Positions 34,047 to 43,847 of a stretch of DNA of 64,000 bases are shown piece after piece. A program made the translations under genes and the position numbers. Positions within the stretch are counted from its first letter, which is position 1. The number at the start of each line of letters is the position of its first letter. The stretch spans positions 281,691 to 345,690 of the forward strand of contig NZ_FOKG01000006.1 in NCBI RefSeq assembly GCF_900111885.1, given 5' to 3'. The stretch is from Amycolatopsis marina. GTDB taxonomy: Bacteria; Actinomycetota; Actinomycetes; Mycobacteriales; Pseudonocardiaceae. The notes below the pieces were generated by a model. It was not told the DNA's origin and did not search any database. It saw nothing but the letters and a program-made list of their open reading frames with translations.

Positions 34047-35462
34047 TCAGCGCGCCTTGCGGGGCTTCTTCTCGCGGACGCGGACGTTGATCCGGACCGG
34101 GCTGCCCTCGAAGCCGAACCGCTCACGGAACTTGCGCTCGATGAACCGGCGGTAGCCCGACTCGAGGAAACCGGTCGCGAACAGGACCAGCGTCGGCGGC
34201 CGGATGCCTGCCTGCGTCGCGAAGAGCACCTTCGGCTGCTTGCCACCACGCACCGGTGGCGGGGTCGCGGCGATCAGGTCGGCCAGCCAGCCGTTCAGCT
34301 GCCCGGTCGGCACCCGCTGGTCCCATGAGGCCAGCGCGGTCCGCAGCGCGGGGGCGAGCTTGCGCACCGAACGCCCGGTGAGCGCGGAGATGTTCACCCG
34401 CTCCGCCCACGGCACGCGGACCAGACCGCGTTCGAGCTCGCGCACCATCTGGTACCTGCGTTCCTCGTCAACGAGGTCCCACTTGTTGAAGGCCAGCACG
34501 CACGCGCGCCCCGCCTCCACCACCATGGTCAGCACCCGCAGGTCCTGTTCGGACAGCGGCTCGCTCGCATCGAGCAGGACGATCACCACCTCCGCCGCGT
34601 CGATGGCGGTCTTGGTGCGCAGCGAGGCGTAGTACTCCGCGCCACTGGCGGTCTGCACCCGCTTGCGCAGGCCCGCGGTGTCGACGAAGCGCCAGGCCTC
34701 CCCGTCCAGTTCGACCAGCGAGTCCACCGGGTCGACCGTGGTGCCCGCGACCGCGTCGACCACGGAGCGCTGCTCCCCCGCCAGCTTGTTCAGCAGGCTG
34801 GACTTGCCGACGTTGGGCTTGCCGACCAGCGCGACCCGGCGTGGCCCCGCGACCCGGTCGCCGTCGCGCGGCGCCTCCGGCAGCGCGGCGACGATCGCGT
34901 CGAGCAGGTCCCCGGAGCTGCGGCCGTGCAGCGCGCTGACCGCGTGCGGCTCCCCGAGCCCGAGCGACCACAGCGATGCCGTGTCGGCGAGCAGCCGGTC
35001 GTCGTCGACCTTGTTCGCCGCCAGCAGCACCGGGCGCTTCGAGCGCCGCAGCACCCGGGCGACGGCCTCGTCCGTCGTCGTCGCGCCGACCGTGGCGTCG
35101 ACGACGACCAACACCGCGTCAGCCGTGTTCATGGCCATCTCGGCCTGGGCGGCCACCGCACCCTGCAACCCTGTCGCGCCGGGTTCCCAGCCGCCCGTGT
35201 CCACCACGGTGAAGCGCCTGCCGCTCCACAGCGCGTCGTAGGCCACCCGGTCCCTGGTCACGCCGGGCACGTCCTGAACGACCGCCTCCCTGCGGCCGAG
35301 GATCCGGTTGACCAGTGTGGACTTACCGACGTTCGGCCTGCCGACGACGGCGAGCACCGGCTGCGCCAGCTGGGTCTCCTCGGCGTCGGTGTCCGCGTCG
35401 ATCTGCTTGTCGAGTTCGGTGAACTCGGACTCGTCGGACCACGAGCCATCAACCTCGGTCAT
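34047..35462 (-). CDS. der: Ribosome biogenesis GTPase Der (EngA)
   Basis: A 471-residue double GTPase needed for 50S subunit assembly. Both G domains are intact: GRPNVGKST with TKD-like NKVDD in the first, GKPNVGKSS and NKWDL in the second, followed by the KH-like C-terminal domain and a basic tail (KKPRKAR). An acidic 35-residue N-terminal extension precedes the first G domain, as in other actinobacteria. ATG 35462 overlaps plsC by 14 bases. It closes the cmk-plsC-der operon. Confidence 0.95.
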   Translation of the reverse strand: MTEVDGSWSDESEFTELDKQIDADTDAEETQLAQPVLAVVGRPNVGKSTLVNRILGRREAVVQDVPGVTRDRVAYDALWSGRRFTVVDTGGWEPGATGLQGAVAAQAEMAMNTADAVLVVVDATVGATTTDEAVARVLRRSKRPVLLAANKVDDDRLLADTASLWSLGLGEPHAVSALHGRSSGDLLDAIVAALPEAPRDGDRVAGPRRVALVGKPNVGKSSLLNKLAGEQRSVVDAVAGTTVDPVDSLVELDGEAWRFVDTAGLRKRVQTASGAEYYASLRTKTAIDAAEVVIVLLDASEPLSEQDLRVLTMVVEAGRACVLAFNKWDLVDEERRYQMVRELERGLVRVPWAERVNISALTGRSVRKLAPALRTALASWDQRVPTGQLNGWLADLIAATPPPVRGGKQPKVLFATQAGIRPPTLVLFATGFLESGYRRFIERKFRERFGFEGSPVRINVRVREKKPRKAR

Positions 35463-36159
35463 GCCTTCTCTTTCCCATCGCGCGCGATTCACGCTCGCGC
35501 TCGTCGTCAAGCGTGTGCACAAGGCGGGCCAGTTCCGTGCGCAGCCGCTCGGTGGCCTCCTCGAGGCCTGCCCTTCCACGGCCCACCCGCACGGTGAACG
35601 GCTCTCCCACCAGCAGATCCACCGCAGGCCGGAACCGACGGCGGGTGCCCTCCGGCCGCAGTGTGCCCCGTGTCGCCACAGGCAGCACGGCCGCCCCCGA
35701 CGTGCGGACCAGCCACGCGGCCCCGCGTTCGGCGCTGGCGACGTCGCCCGCACCGCGGGTGCCCTCGGGGAAGACCCCGACGACACCGCCCCCGCGCAGC
35801 ACCTCGACGGCCGTCAGCAGCGGTGCGCGGTCCGGGACTCCCCTGCGCACCGGCACCTGGCCGATCCGGCGCAGGAACCAGCCGAGTACACCGCGGAAGA
35901 GTTCCTCCTTGACGAGGAACACCGAACGGCGCGGTAACATTCCGAAGATCAGCTGGGGTTCGATCATCGTGCTGTGGTTGGCGACCAGCACCAGTGGTCC
36001 GCTGCGCGGCACCCGCTCGAGGCCCCGCGCCCGCAGCCGGAAGGCGGGCCGGACGACGTGGCGCGCGATTCGTCTGCCCAAATCGTGCAGCCGGAGCGAG
36101 GATCCCTCCGGCAACTCGGCCGCCCCGTGCGCGGCCGCCGGCGCCGGGTCAGCTGTCAC
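35449..36159 (-). CDS. 1-acyl-glycerol-3-phosphate acyltransferase (PlsC family)
   Basis: A 236-residue membrane-associated acyltransferase for phospholipid synthesis. Motif I appears as NHSTMIEP, where the usual H-x4-D is H-x4-E; motif III is intact as FPEGTRGAG. The Asp to Glu change may still work but is worth noting. It overlaps cmk by four bases and der by 14, a gene order common in actinobacteria, where a plsC-like gene sits between cmk and der in some genera but not in mycobacteria. Confidence 0.87.
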   Translation of the reverse strand: MTADPAPAAAHGAAELPEGSSLRLHDLGRRIARHVVRPAFRLRARGLERVPRSGPLVLVANHSTMIEPQLIFGMLPRRSVFLVKEELFRGVLGWFLRRIGQVPVRRGVPDRAPLLTAVEVLRGGGVVGVFPEGTRGAGDVASAERGAAWLVRTSGAAVLPVATRGTLRPEGTRRRFRPAVDLLVGEPFTVRVGRGRAGLEEATERLRTELARLVHTLDDERERESRAMGKRRHDRG

Positions 36160-36878
36160 GACGCGCTCTCCGCCGCTCCACGTAGCAGTCCACGCCTGCT
36201 GGCCAACTCGCTCAGCGCGACGATCACCTGATCGATACTGAGGTCGGAGGTGTCCACCTCCACCGCGTCCCCCGCGGCCCGCAGCGGTGACGTCGAACGG
36301 GTGGAGTCGAGGCGGTCCCTGCGGTCCACGGAGGCGCGCGCGGCGGCCACCGTGACCTCACGGCCCGCGGCGGAGTCCTGCGCGCTGCGCCGGGCGGCGC
36401 GGATCTCCGCCGAGGCGGTCAGATAGACCTTGAGCTCGGCGTCCGGGGCGACGACCGTGCCGATGTCCCGGCCCTCGACCACGATGCCACCGACGTCGGC
36501 GATGACGTCCGCGATGACCCTGCGCTGCTCGGCGACGAGCACTTCACGCACGCGAGGGACCGAGGACACCGCCGACACCGCGGCGGTGACGTCGGCGAGG
36601 CGGATCTCCCTGCCGACGTCCTCCCCTTCGAGCAGCGCGGACGGCCGGTCGGGGGTGGTTCCCACGCCGATCCGGACCCGGTCAACCAGCGCCGCGACCG
36701 CGACCGCGTCGGCCGGATCCACCCCGGCGCGCAGCACCGCGAGGGTGATGATCCGGTACATGGACCCGGTGTCGAGGTAGCCGGAGTTCAGCCGGGTGGC
36801 GAGGGTTCGTGCCACCGTGGTCTTACCGGTTCCCGAAGGCCCGTCCAGTGCGACCACTCCGCGTAGGGCTCCCGCCAC
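36156..36878 (-). CDS. cmk: Cytidylate kinase
   Basis: A 240-residue NMP kinase that converts CMP/dCMP to the diphosphate. The P-loop is GPSGTGKTTVARTLA, followed by YLDTGSMYRI and the lid region RAARRSAQD. GTG 36878 is chosen because AAGGAG lies eight bases upstream; a GTG at 36902 would add eight residues. It begins the cmk-plsC-der operon and continues the mycobacterial order after the Mrp insertion. Confidence 0.93.
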   Translation of the reverse strand: MAGALRGVVALDGPSGTGKTTVARTLATRLNSGYLDTGSMYRIITLAVLRAGVDPADAVAVAALVDRVRIGVGTTPDRPSALLEGEDVGREIRLADVTAAVSAVSSVPRVREVLVAEQRRVIADVIADVGGIVVEGRDIGTVVAPDAELKVYLTASAEIRAARRSAQDSAAGREVTVAAARASVDRRDRLDSTRSTSPLRAAGDAVEVDTSDLSIDQVIVALSELASRRGLLRGAAESAS

Positions 36879-36916
36879 CGACCGCTCTCCTTGCCGTATC
36901 ACCTGTGTTTGTCAGC

Positions 36917-36961
36917 CCGCGGACGGCCTGGCGCCTTCCGGCGCGCCCAATCCGTCCGCGG
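36917..36961 (-). terminator. Hairpin terminator after the mrp operon
   Basis: CCGCGGACGG and CCGTCCGCGG arms (ten perfect pairs) enclose a smaller GGCGCC-ttcc-GGCGC hairpin. It lies 34 bases behind mrpG on the minus strand and in front of cmk. No T-run, as is common in actinobacteria. Confidence 0.6.
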
Positions 36962-36994
36962 TCGTCCATTCTGCCTGGCGATGCTGGCCGAGCG

Positions 36995-37351
36995 TCAGTC
37001 GGTGCCCGAACCGCGCTGTTCGGCGCGCAACCGTTCGTCGAGTTCGTCGACGGTCAACGTGGAGCGGTCGATCGCACTGGTGCGGTACGCGGCCCGGCCG
37101 AACAACTGTGCCAGGACGGGCGCGGTCATCACCTGGAAGATCGCCACGAGTGTGATTCCGGCGGCGTACTCCGGTTTCACCCGGACGGCCGCGCCGGCCA
37201 GGATCAGCAGCAGACCGACGGTCTGCGGTTTCGTCGCGGCCTGCAGGCGGGTGGGAACATCGGGAAAACGCAGCACCCCGAGCGCGCCGATGAGGCAGAA
37301 CAGCGCTCCGGCCAGCAGGAAGACAGCGGCGAGTACGTCCCTGACGATCAT
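36995..37351 (-). CDS. mrpG: Na+/H+ antiporter subunit MrpG
   Basis: A 118-residue subunit with three membrane helices and the family word LGVLRFPDVPTRLQAATKPQT. It is the last of seven Mrp genes; Mrp complexes exchange cytoplasmic Na+ (or K+) for protons and help in alkaline and salt tolerance. ATG 37351 overlaps mrpF (ATGA). The C-terminal 30 residues are charged and variable. Confidence 0.92.
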   Translation of the reverse strand: MIVRDVLAAVFLLAGALFCLIGALGVLRFPDVPTRLQAATKPQTVGLLLILAGAAVRVKPEYAAGITLVAIFQVMTAPVLAQLFGRAAYRTSAIDRSTLTVDELDERLRAEQRGSGTD

Positions 37352-37614
37352 CGGTACTCCTCCCAGCGCTCGACCAGCCGGATCGCGGCGATCGAGCCGA
37401 CGAAGGCCAGTAGTGCCACCGTGATCAACAACGCGATGTTGAAACCCTTGAGTGAGCTGGCGATGCCGACCGCCACTCCGGCCACGATGAGCACGAGGAG
37501 TACGTCCAGCGCGAGAATCCGGTCCAGCGTGCGCGGCCCCTTCGCCAGTCGCAGTATGGCGAGCACACCGGCCGCCGAGAGCAACCCGAACGTGATCGTG
37601 AAGACAACGGTCAC
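37348..37614 (-). CDS. mrpF: Na+/H+ antiporter subunit MrpF
   Basis: An 88-residue three-helix subunit. The family motif RLAKGPRTLDRILALD is at residues about 23-38. GTG 37614 overlaps the mrpE stop (GTGA) and gives the usual length; the much longer in-frame reading upstream is antisense-like noise through mrpE and is rejected. Confidence 0.92.
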   Translation of the reverse strand: MTVVFTITFGLLSAAGVLAILRLAKGPRTLDRILALDVLLVLIVAGVAVGIASSLKGFNIALLITVALLAFVGSIAAIRLVERWEEYR

Positions 37615-38222
37615 GGCTCCTCCTCGAAAGACTCCGAAGACGACGGCGGCGACGACGACGCCGTGGTCGCCGGGTTCTCCTTCCGGGCGCGGTGCGCCCG
37701 GTCGGCGCGCTCGCGCAGGTCGCGTATCTCGTCCGCGCCGCCGAGCGCCCTGAGCACCCGCACCTGCAGTTCGACCACCTGGTGGTAGGCACTGGCCACG
37801 TCCCCGTCCGACCGCGCTCCCAACAAGTACACGTAGAAGATCCCGCTCCGCCGGTCGATCTGCAGCACGAAAGTGTCCGGGGTGAGCGACACGAGGTTCG
37901 CCGACGCGACGACCACGTGGTCGGCTTCGGCGAGAATCGGCACCGCGAACACGGCGGATGCCGTCTTCCGTCCGTAGCGCAGGACCTCCCAGCTCGCGCC
38001 CACCGCCGAGGTCAGCAGGTCCCACACCGTGTAGCCCACCAGCATGAGCAACCGCAGCGGGCGCGCGAAGACCCCGGAGCGGGTGGGCAGCGGGAACAGC
38101 AACAGGGTGGCGACCGCGACGATCACGCCGAAGAGCACGACGACGGGGCTCAGCTTGCCCCAGAGCAGCACCCAGACGACGAACAGCCAGATCAGCAGTG
38201 CCAGGGAGAACCGTTGCCTCAT
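37611..38222 (-). CDS. mrpE: Na+/H+ antiporter subunit MrpE
   Basis: A 203-residue membrane subunit with two N-terminal helices (SLALLIWLFVVWVLL) and the conserved SVNLVSLTPDTF-like stretch, here SANLVSLTPDTFVLQID. The acidic C-terminus (SSSESFEEEP) is longer than usual. Four-base overlaps join it to mrpD and mrpF. Confidence 0.92.
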   Translation of the reverse strand: MRQRFSLALLIWLFVVWVLLWGKLSPVVVLFGVIVAVATLLLFPLPTRSGVFARPLRLLMLVGYTVWDLLTSAVGASWEVLRYGRKTASAVFAVPILAEADHVVVASANLVSLTPDTFVLQIDRRSGIFYVYLLGARSDGDVASAYHQVVELQVRVLRALGGADEIRDLRERADRAHRARKENPATTASSSPPSSSESFEEEP

Positions 38223-39751
38223 CGGACACCTCCGACGCCGAGTACCGCCGTGCGATACGGGTCGCCGTCGAGCAGGTCCACCGCCGCCCGCTCGCCCACC
38301 CCGGACAACGGTCCGGCCAGTACGGCGATCGCCACCCCGGCCACCACGAGGCCCGCCGCGGACAACAGCATCGGCTTCGAGGTCCTCGCGGTGCCCACCG
38401 CCAGCTCGTCCTCAGGGTCCGGGTCGGGGACCGGCGCACGCCTGGAGCCCCAGAACGCGCCCACCCAGACCTTGCCCATGGCGTACAGCGTCAGCAGGCT
38501 GGTCAGCACCGCACAGGCCGTGACGACGTAGGCCATCGGTGTCGCGAGCTGCGCCCCCGCCTGCAGCAACGTCACCTTGGCCACGAAGCCGGAGAACGGC
38601 GGGATGCCGGCCAGGCTCAGCGCGGGCACCGCGAACAACGCCGCGACCAGCGGGTAGGCCACGGCCACCCCGGACATGTCGCGGATGGAAACCGTGCCCG
38701 TCCGTCTCGTCACCACGCCGCTGACCAGGAACAACGTGGTCTGCACGATGATGTGGTGCACCACGTACAGAATCAGCCCGGTCAGGCCGGCGACCGTGAA
38801 CAGCGCCAGCCCGAAGAGCATGTAGCCGATGTGACTGACCAGCAGGAACGACAGCAGCCGGTTGATGTCGTTCTGCGCTATCGCGCCGAGAGCGCCCACC
38901 AGCATCGTCAACAGCGCCAGGGCGAGCAGCGGGGTCCAGCTCGAGCCGCTGTCGAACACGAGTGTCTGCGTGCGAACGAGCGCGTAGACACCGACCTTGG
39001 TCAGCAGACCCGCGAATACGGCGGTGATCGGCGCGGGCGCGGTCGGATAGCTGTCCGGGAGCCAGAAGTGCAGCGGCACGAGCGCGGACTTGATCCCGAA
39101 AACCACCACCGCGAGCAGCGCGAGACCAGTGCGCACGCCCGGTGGGAGTTCCTGCATCTTGACGGAGAGATCCGCGAGGTTCACCGTCCCGGTCGCGGCG
39201 TAGACCAGTGCGATCAACGTGATGAACAGCATGGACGACGTGAGGCTGACGATCACGTACGTCATTCCCGCCTGCACCCGTTTGGCGTTGGTTCGCTGGG
39301 TGATCAGCACGTAGGAGGCGGCCAGCATCATCTCGAAGGCGACGAACAGGTTGAACAGGTCACCGGTGAGGTAGGCGAGCGCGACACCCGAACAGAGCAC
39401 CAGGTACATCGGGTGGAACGGCAACGATCGGACCTCACCGCCCTCGGTGATCCCCTGCCCGATGGCGAAGACGAGCACCGCCAGCATGACCACCGTCGAC
39501 ACCAGCAGGAGCAGTGCGGCGAGCCGGTCCGCGACGAGCACGATGCCGAACGGCGGCGCGTGCCCGCCGACCTGCAACACGAGTGGACCGTCCCCGTCGG
39601 CGAGTACCAGCAGCACCGTGGCGATGCCCGCCACCGCGGCGAGCACCGACACACCGAGCAGCCGTTGCACCACCTGTGACCGGCCCGCGGCGAGGGACAG
39701 GCCCGCGGCCAGCAACGGCAGCAGGACCGGCAGGGCGACGAGCGTCGTCAT
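38219..39751 (-). CDS. mrpD: Na+/H+ antiporter subunit MrpD
   Basis: A 510-residue polytopic membrane subunit homologous to NuoM/NuoN of complex I, with about 14 helices. The proton-channel motif region is seen as TKVGVYALVRTQT and the lysine/histidine helices near SHIGYMLFGLA and VVHHIIVQTTLFL. Together with MrpA it is thought to carry ions. Coupled by four-base overlaps to mrpC and mrpE. Confidence 0.94.
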   Translation of the reverse strand: MTTLVALPVLLPLLAAGLSLAAGRSQVVQRLLGVSVLAAVAGIATVLLVLADGDGPLVLQVGGHAPPFGIVLVADRLAALLLLVSTVVMLAVLVFAIGQGITEGGEVRSLPFHPMYLVLCSGVALAYLTGDLFNLFVAFEMMLAASYVLITQRTNAKRVQAGMTYVIVSLTSSMLFITLIALVYAATGTVNLADLSVKMQELPPGVRTGLALLAVVVFGIKSALVPLHFWLPDSYPTAPAPITAVFAGLLTKVGVYALVRTQTLVFDSGSSWTPLLALALLTMLVGALGAIAQNDINRLLSFLLVSHIGYMLFGLALFTVAGLTGLILYVVHHIIVQTTLFLVSGVVTRRTGTVSIRDMSGVAVAYPLVAALFAVPALSLAGIPPFSGFVAKVTLLQAGAQLATPMAYVVTACAVLTSLLTLYAMGKVWVGAFWGSRRAPVPDPDPEDELAVGTARTSKPMLLSAAGLVVAGVAIAVLAGPLSGVGERAAVDLLDGDPYRTAVLGVGGVR

Positions 39752-40188
39752 GACGTCTCCCGTGGCGGTGCCGTCCCCCGGCCCGCGGCCGTTCCCGTCT
39801 CCTCGGGCTCCTCCTGCTCGTTGCCCCAGTCCTCCGCCATGCTCCGGATCCGGTGATCCTCAAGATCGTCCTGGACCTGGTCGTGCCCGCGCAGCACCCA
39901 CGACCGGTAGGCGAGCGCGAGCAGAAACGTCGTCGTACCGAAGGTGATGACGATCGCCGTCAGCGCGAGCGCCTGGGGCAGTGGATCCGCCATGGCTCCC
40001 GGCGCCACGGAACCGACGAACGCGGGCGCACCGGACGGACCCCCGGCGACCTGGAGGAACAGGTTCGTGCCGTGCCCGAGGATCACCAGACCCAGCACCA
40101 CGCGCATCAGCGAGCGCTGCATGATCAGGTAGAAGCCGACCGAGTACAGCACCGCGAGCACGGCCGCCATGATGATGTTGATCGTCAC
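39748..40188 (-). CDS. mrpC: Na+/H+ antiporter subunit MrpC
   Basis: A 146-residue NuoK-like subunit with three helices: SVGFYLIMQRSLMRVVLGLVILGHGTNL carries the conserved GxxLxxxGxNL-type pattern, and DPLPQALALTAIVI the conserved glutamine/threonine helix. An acidic C-terminal tail of about 50 residues is an extra. Coupled to mrpB and mrpD. Confidence 0.93.
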   Translation of the reverse strand: MTINIIMAAVLAVLYSVGFYLIMQRSLMRVVLGLVILGHGTNLFLQVAGGPSGAPAFVGSVAPGAMADPLPQALALTAIVITFGTTTFLLALAYRSWVLRGHDQVQDDLEDHRIRSMAEDWGNEQEEPEETGTAAGRGTAPPRETS

Positions 40189-40781
40189 CGTGGCCCCTCC
40201 TCCTCGGCCCGCTGATCGCCGTCCCGCCTGGTTTCGCGCACCTGTTCCTCGAGTTCCCTGGTCTCGATGCCCGCGCCGAGTGTGCGCAGTAGTTCCAGGA
40301 CCGCGCCGGTTACCAGCAGGTAGATCCCGGCGTCGAAGACGACGCTGCTGGGGAGCTCGAGTTCACCGAGCAACGGTGGGTGAGCGGTCCAGATCTCGCT
40401 GGACAGGACCGGCCCGCCGAACGCGACGGGGGTCAGCGCGGTGAGGACCGCGAGGCTCAGGCCTGCGCCCATCACGACGGGCGGGCTGATCCGGACCGCT
40501 GCCGCCAGTTCCTCACTGCCTCCCGCGACATAGCGGAGCACGAAGGCCAGGCCGGCGACCAGGCCACCGGAGAAGCCGCCTCCGGCGTCGTGGTGCCCAG
40601 CGAACAACAGGTAGATCGAGACGACGAGCACCGTGGGGAACAGGATCCGGATGCTCACCTCGAGCAGCAGCGACCGCCGCCAGCCGTGGCGGGTCTGCCC
40701 GGCCAGCAGCCAACGCTGTGCCGGCTGGTCCCACTGACCCCACAGCCCCTGTTCCGCGGGGGTGTCCGCATCCTGGTTCAT
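40185..40781 (-). CDS. mrpB: Na+/H+ antiporter subunit MrpB
   Basis: A 198-residue MnhB-domain subunit. The family words HHDAGGGFSGGLVAGLAFVL and the helix-breaking RYVAGG follow an N-terminal soluble stretch of about 45 residues. A charged C-terminus (ETRELEEQVRETRRD) ends it. Coupled by four-base overlaps to mrpA and mrpC. Confidence 0.92.
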   Translation of the reverse strand: MNQDADTPAEQGLWGQWDQPAQRWLLAGQTRHGWRRSLLLEVSIRILFPTVLVVSIYLLFAGHHDAGGGFSGGLVAGLAFVLRYVAGGSEELAAAVRISPPVVMGAGLSLAVLTALTPVAFGGPVLSSEIWTAHPPLLGELELPSSVVFDAGIYLLVTGAVLELLRTLGAGIETRELEEQVRETRRDGDQRAEEEGPR

Positions 40782-43120
40782 GACCTCGCGTCCTCCTCCT
40801 GCCGGGCCTCGCTCCCGGCCTCGGGAACCCGCCTTCGGCGACGCGACCGCGCGGCGAGACCCAGGCTCGCCACACCGGTCGCGGTGACCAGCAGGACGGT
40901 GATCTCGCCGACCGTGTCCAGCGCCCGGAAGTCGACGAGGATCGCGTTGACGACGTTGTGCGCGCCCGCCTCGGGTTCGGCTCTCGCGATGTACTCACGG
41001 CTTGCTTCCAGCGGCTGCTCGCGAACCGTGGAGAACAACACCGCGGCGGTTGCGACGAACAGCCCGCCGGTCACGGCCACGGTTCCCTTCAGCCAGCGCC
41101 TGCTCGGGACGGGTCTCCTGCCCTGGGTGAACGACGGCGGAAGTCGGCGCAACACCAGCACGAAGATCACCAGCGTGAGTGACTCCACCAGGAACTGCGC
41201 GAGGGCGAGGTCGACCCCGCCGTACACCACGAACAGCCCACCGATGCCGTAGCCGACCATGCCGGTGAGCAGCACCGCGGTCAGCCTCCGCCGGGCCATC
41301 GGCACGGTCACCGCGGCGATGAGCACCGCGGCGGCGAGCGGCAGTTGCAGCCAGGAGTCGAACCAGCCCATGTCCGAGGGCCAGACGACGCCGGCGAACA
41401 GGCCCGCACTCGGCAGGACGATCACCGTGATGAGGATGATTCCGAGGTAGGCGGGCAGGGAGCCGGTCTGCACCCTGCCGGTGACGCCGTGCGCGGTCCG
41501 GTCGAGTGCGGAGACCGTGCTCCGGTAGCCGTGCTGTGCGTCCAGGGCCTTCGGCAGCAGATCTGCGTCCCACCAGGGGAAGCGGCCGTGGGCATGGATC
41601 AGGTAGCCGCCACCGAGGATGATCGCCGAAAGCAGCAGCGGCAGGGAGAAGCCGTGCCACAGCGCGAGGTGGTACGGCTCGGTACCGGCCGGATACGCCT
41701 CGGCGTATCCGGCGGCCAGTGGCTCGACCCAGCCCACGACCAGGCCGAACACCAGGGAGGCCGCGACCGGGACCAGTACCGGTGCCGTGAAACCCCAGCC
41801 GGGCGCCGATACCCGCACGGCGTCGACCCCGCGCTTCGTGCCGAAGGCGCCCACGACGAACCGCAGGCTGTAGGCGACGGTGAACAGCGAGCCGAGCACC
41901 AAGCCCGCGAGGATCAGTAGCTCCCGGACGCCGCCGTGGGCGAACGCCTCCAGTGCCGCCTCCTTGCCGACGTAGCCCAGTAGCGGCGGGATGCCCGCCA
42001 TCGAGGCCGCGGCGAGCGCCACCAGCAGGGCAAAGCCGGGCCATCGCCGGCCGAGGCCCGACAGCTCCCTGATGTCCCTCGTTCCCGCCCGTTTGTCGAT
42101 CGCTCCCGCGCTGAGGAACAGCGCCGACTTGAAAAGGCCGTGTGCCAGCACCATCGCGGCCCCGGCGACCGCGGCGGTGTGGGTGCCCACGCCGACGAGC
42201 ACGATCAGGAAGCCGAGCTGGCTGATCGTGCCGAAGGCCAGCAGCTCCTTGAGGTCGTGCTGGCGCATCGCCCGGACGCCGCCGAGCACCATGCTGCACA
42301 GTCCGACCACCACCACCGGCAGCCACCAGGCGGGCAGTGTGGCGAAAGCGGGGGCGAACCGGGCGACCAGGTACACACCTGCCTTGACCATCGCCGCCGC
42401 GTGTAGATAGGCGCTCACCGGCGTGGGGGCGACCATCGCGGCGGGCAGCCAGGGATGGAACGGGACCTGGGCGGATTTGGTGAACGCCCCGAGCAGGACC
42501 AGCACCACGGCGACGTTCACCACGGCACCGCTCGGCGGATCGGCCAGTATCTCCGAGATACGGAACGTCCCGGCGGCGTCACCCAGCAGGATCAGCCCCA
42601 GCAGCATCGCCAGTCCGCCGAACGTCGTGACGAGCAGTGCCTGCGTCGCCGAGCGCCGAACGGCTCTCGTGGCCCCCGCACCGCCGACGAGCAGGAACGA
42701 GCAGACCGTGGTCAGCTCCCAGAACACGTAGAAGGACAGCACGTCGTCGGCGACGACCAGCCCGAGCATCGCTCCGGCGAAAACCAGCAGCACGGTGGCG
42801 TCACGGCCGATCCCGTGCTCCCCCTTTGCATAGGACACGTAGTAGGCCAGGACCAGCGCGCCGATGCCGGACACCAGAACGATCATCAGCAGGGACAGGG
42901 CGTCAAGCCGCACGGTGAACTCGAGTCCGATGACCGGCGCCCACGCCAGCGACTCGGTGACGGGCTCCCCGTGGAGCACTTCGCCGGAGCGGGCGAGGGT
43001 GAGGACCAGCGTCGCGGCGGGAACCAGCGCCGCGACGGCGAAGGCAGCCCTGCCCCAGAAGCGAGCCACGACCGGCAGCACCGCGGCCACGAGCAGGTGC
43101 GCCGCGATGGCGATCAGCAT
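40778..43120 (-). CDS. mrpA: Na+/H+ antiporter subunit MrpA
   Basis: A 780-residue NuoL-like subunit, first gene of the complete mrpABCDEFG operon. The N-terminal two thirds carry the antiporter fold (SFYVFWELTTVCSFLLVG, LHAAAMVKAGVYLVAR, HDLKELLAFGTISQLG); the C-terminal third adds the MrpA-specific DUF4040/MnhB-like part (DLALAQFLVESLTLVIFVLV). ATG 43120 starts with a typical hydrophobic helix; the in-frame extension to 44221 is antisense to the KhtTU genes and is rejected. The 237-base gap before it holds the promoters shared with the divergent khtT-like gene. Confidence 0.94.
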   Translation of the reverse strand: MLIAIAAHLLVAAVLPVVARFWGRAAFAVAALVPAATLVLTLARSGEVLHGEPVTESLAWAPVIGLEFTVRLDALSLLMIVLVSGIGALVLAYYVSYAKGEHGIGRDATVLLVFAGAMLGLVVADDVLSFYVFWELTTVCSFLLVGGAGATRAVRRSATQALLVTTFGGLAMLLGLILLGDAAGTFRISEILADPPSGAVVNVAVVLVLLGAFTKSAQVPFHPWLPAAMVAPTPVSAYLHAAAMVKAGVYLVARFAPAFATLPAWWLPVVVVGLCSMVLGGVRAMRQHDLKELLAFGTISQLGFLIVLVGVGTHTAAVAGAAMVLAHGLFKSALFLSAGAIDKRAGTRDIRELSGLGRRWPGFALLVALAAASMAGIPPLLGYVGKEAALEAFAHGGVRELLILAGLVLGSLFTVAYSLRFVVGAFGTKRGVDAVRVSAPGWGFTAPVLVPVAASLVFGLVVGWVEPLAAGYAEAYPAGTEPYHLALWHGFSLPLLLSAIILGGGYLIHAHGRFPWWDADLLPKALDAQHGYRSTVSALDRTAHGVTGRVQTGSLPAYLGIILITVIVLPSAGLFAGVVWPSDMGWFDSWLQLPLAAAVLIAAVTVPMARRRLTAVLLTGMVGYGIGGLFVVYGGVDLALAQFLVESLTLVIFVLVLRRLPPSFTQGRRPVPSRRWLKGTVAVTGGLFVATAAVLFSTVREQPLEASREYIARAEPEAGAHNVVNAILVDFRALDTVGEITVLLVTATGVASLGLAARSRRRRRVPEAGSEARQEEDARS

Positions 43121-43357
43121 GCACCTCACCCGCCGTTTCCGTTCCGTCGCCGCCGTTGCGTCGCGGTTGCCGTGGGCGACCGGGCCTGCCGAAGCAAGCG
43201 GAGCAGCAGCGGCAAGGCCCGGTACGAGTTCGGGGAGTACCCCGCCTGTCGGAAAGTGACACAAGTGGAGCAGAAGGGAGCGCAGAGGGCATCTCGAACG
43301 ACAGGGATGTGCAGCCCGCCGGCGAATGAGGCGATGAACTTGAGCTACCGTGGAGCT

Positions 43358-43840
43358 GTGAACGTCGAAGTGACGCCGTTGCCGGGGATCGGTGTCCGCA
43401 AGGATTTCGCGATCCGCAACGGTCGCAGAGTCGGAGTCGTCACCCACCGGGACGGGCAGATCGAGCTGATCGTGTCCAAGTCGGACGATCCGGACGCCTG
43501 CCTCGCCTCGCTCCCGCTCGACGCCGACGAGGCCGGTGCACTGGCGAACCTGCTCGGAGCCCCGCAGTTGGTCGCCCAGCTCACGGAGGAGCACCGGGAG
43601 TTCGCGGGAATCCACACCAAACAACTGTCGATCCGCTCCGGGTCGCCGTTCGACGGCAGGACCCTCGGCGACACGACTCTGCGGACCCGCACGGGCGTGT
43701 CGGTCGTCGCGGTCATGCGGGCAGGGCAGGTCAGCCCGTCGCCGACTCCGGAGTTCACCTTCACTGCGGGCGATGTGCTGGTGGCGGTCGGCACCTCGGA
43801 GGGGCTGGCAGCGGCCCTCAAGATCCTGACCCAGGGCTGA
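43358..43840 (+). CDS. Regulatory subunit of K+/H+ antiporter (KhtT-like, TrkA-C domain)
   Basis: A 160-residue cytosolic protein with a C-terminal RCK-C/TrkA-C domain (KQLSIRSGSPFDGRTLGDT to FTAGDVLVAVGT) and an N-terminal small domain starting VEVTPLPGIGVRKDF. KhtT-type subunits gate the partner antiporter and in Bacillus the RCK-C domain binds cyclic di-AMP. GTG 43358 gives the usual family start; ATG 43334 would add eight residues. The antiporter gene follows after seven bases. Confidence 0.88.
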   Translation: MNVEVTPLPGIGVRKDFAIRNGRRVGVVTHRDGQIELIVSKSDDPDACLASLPLDADEAGALANLLGAPQLVAQLTEEHREFAGIHTKQLSIRSGSPFDGRTLGDTTLRTRTGVSVVAVMRAGQVSPSPTPEFTFTAGDVLVAVGTSEGLAAALKILTQG

Positions 43841-43847
43841 GGTCCGG

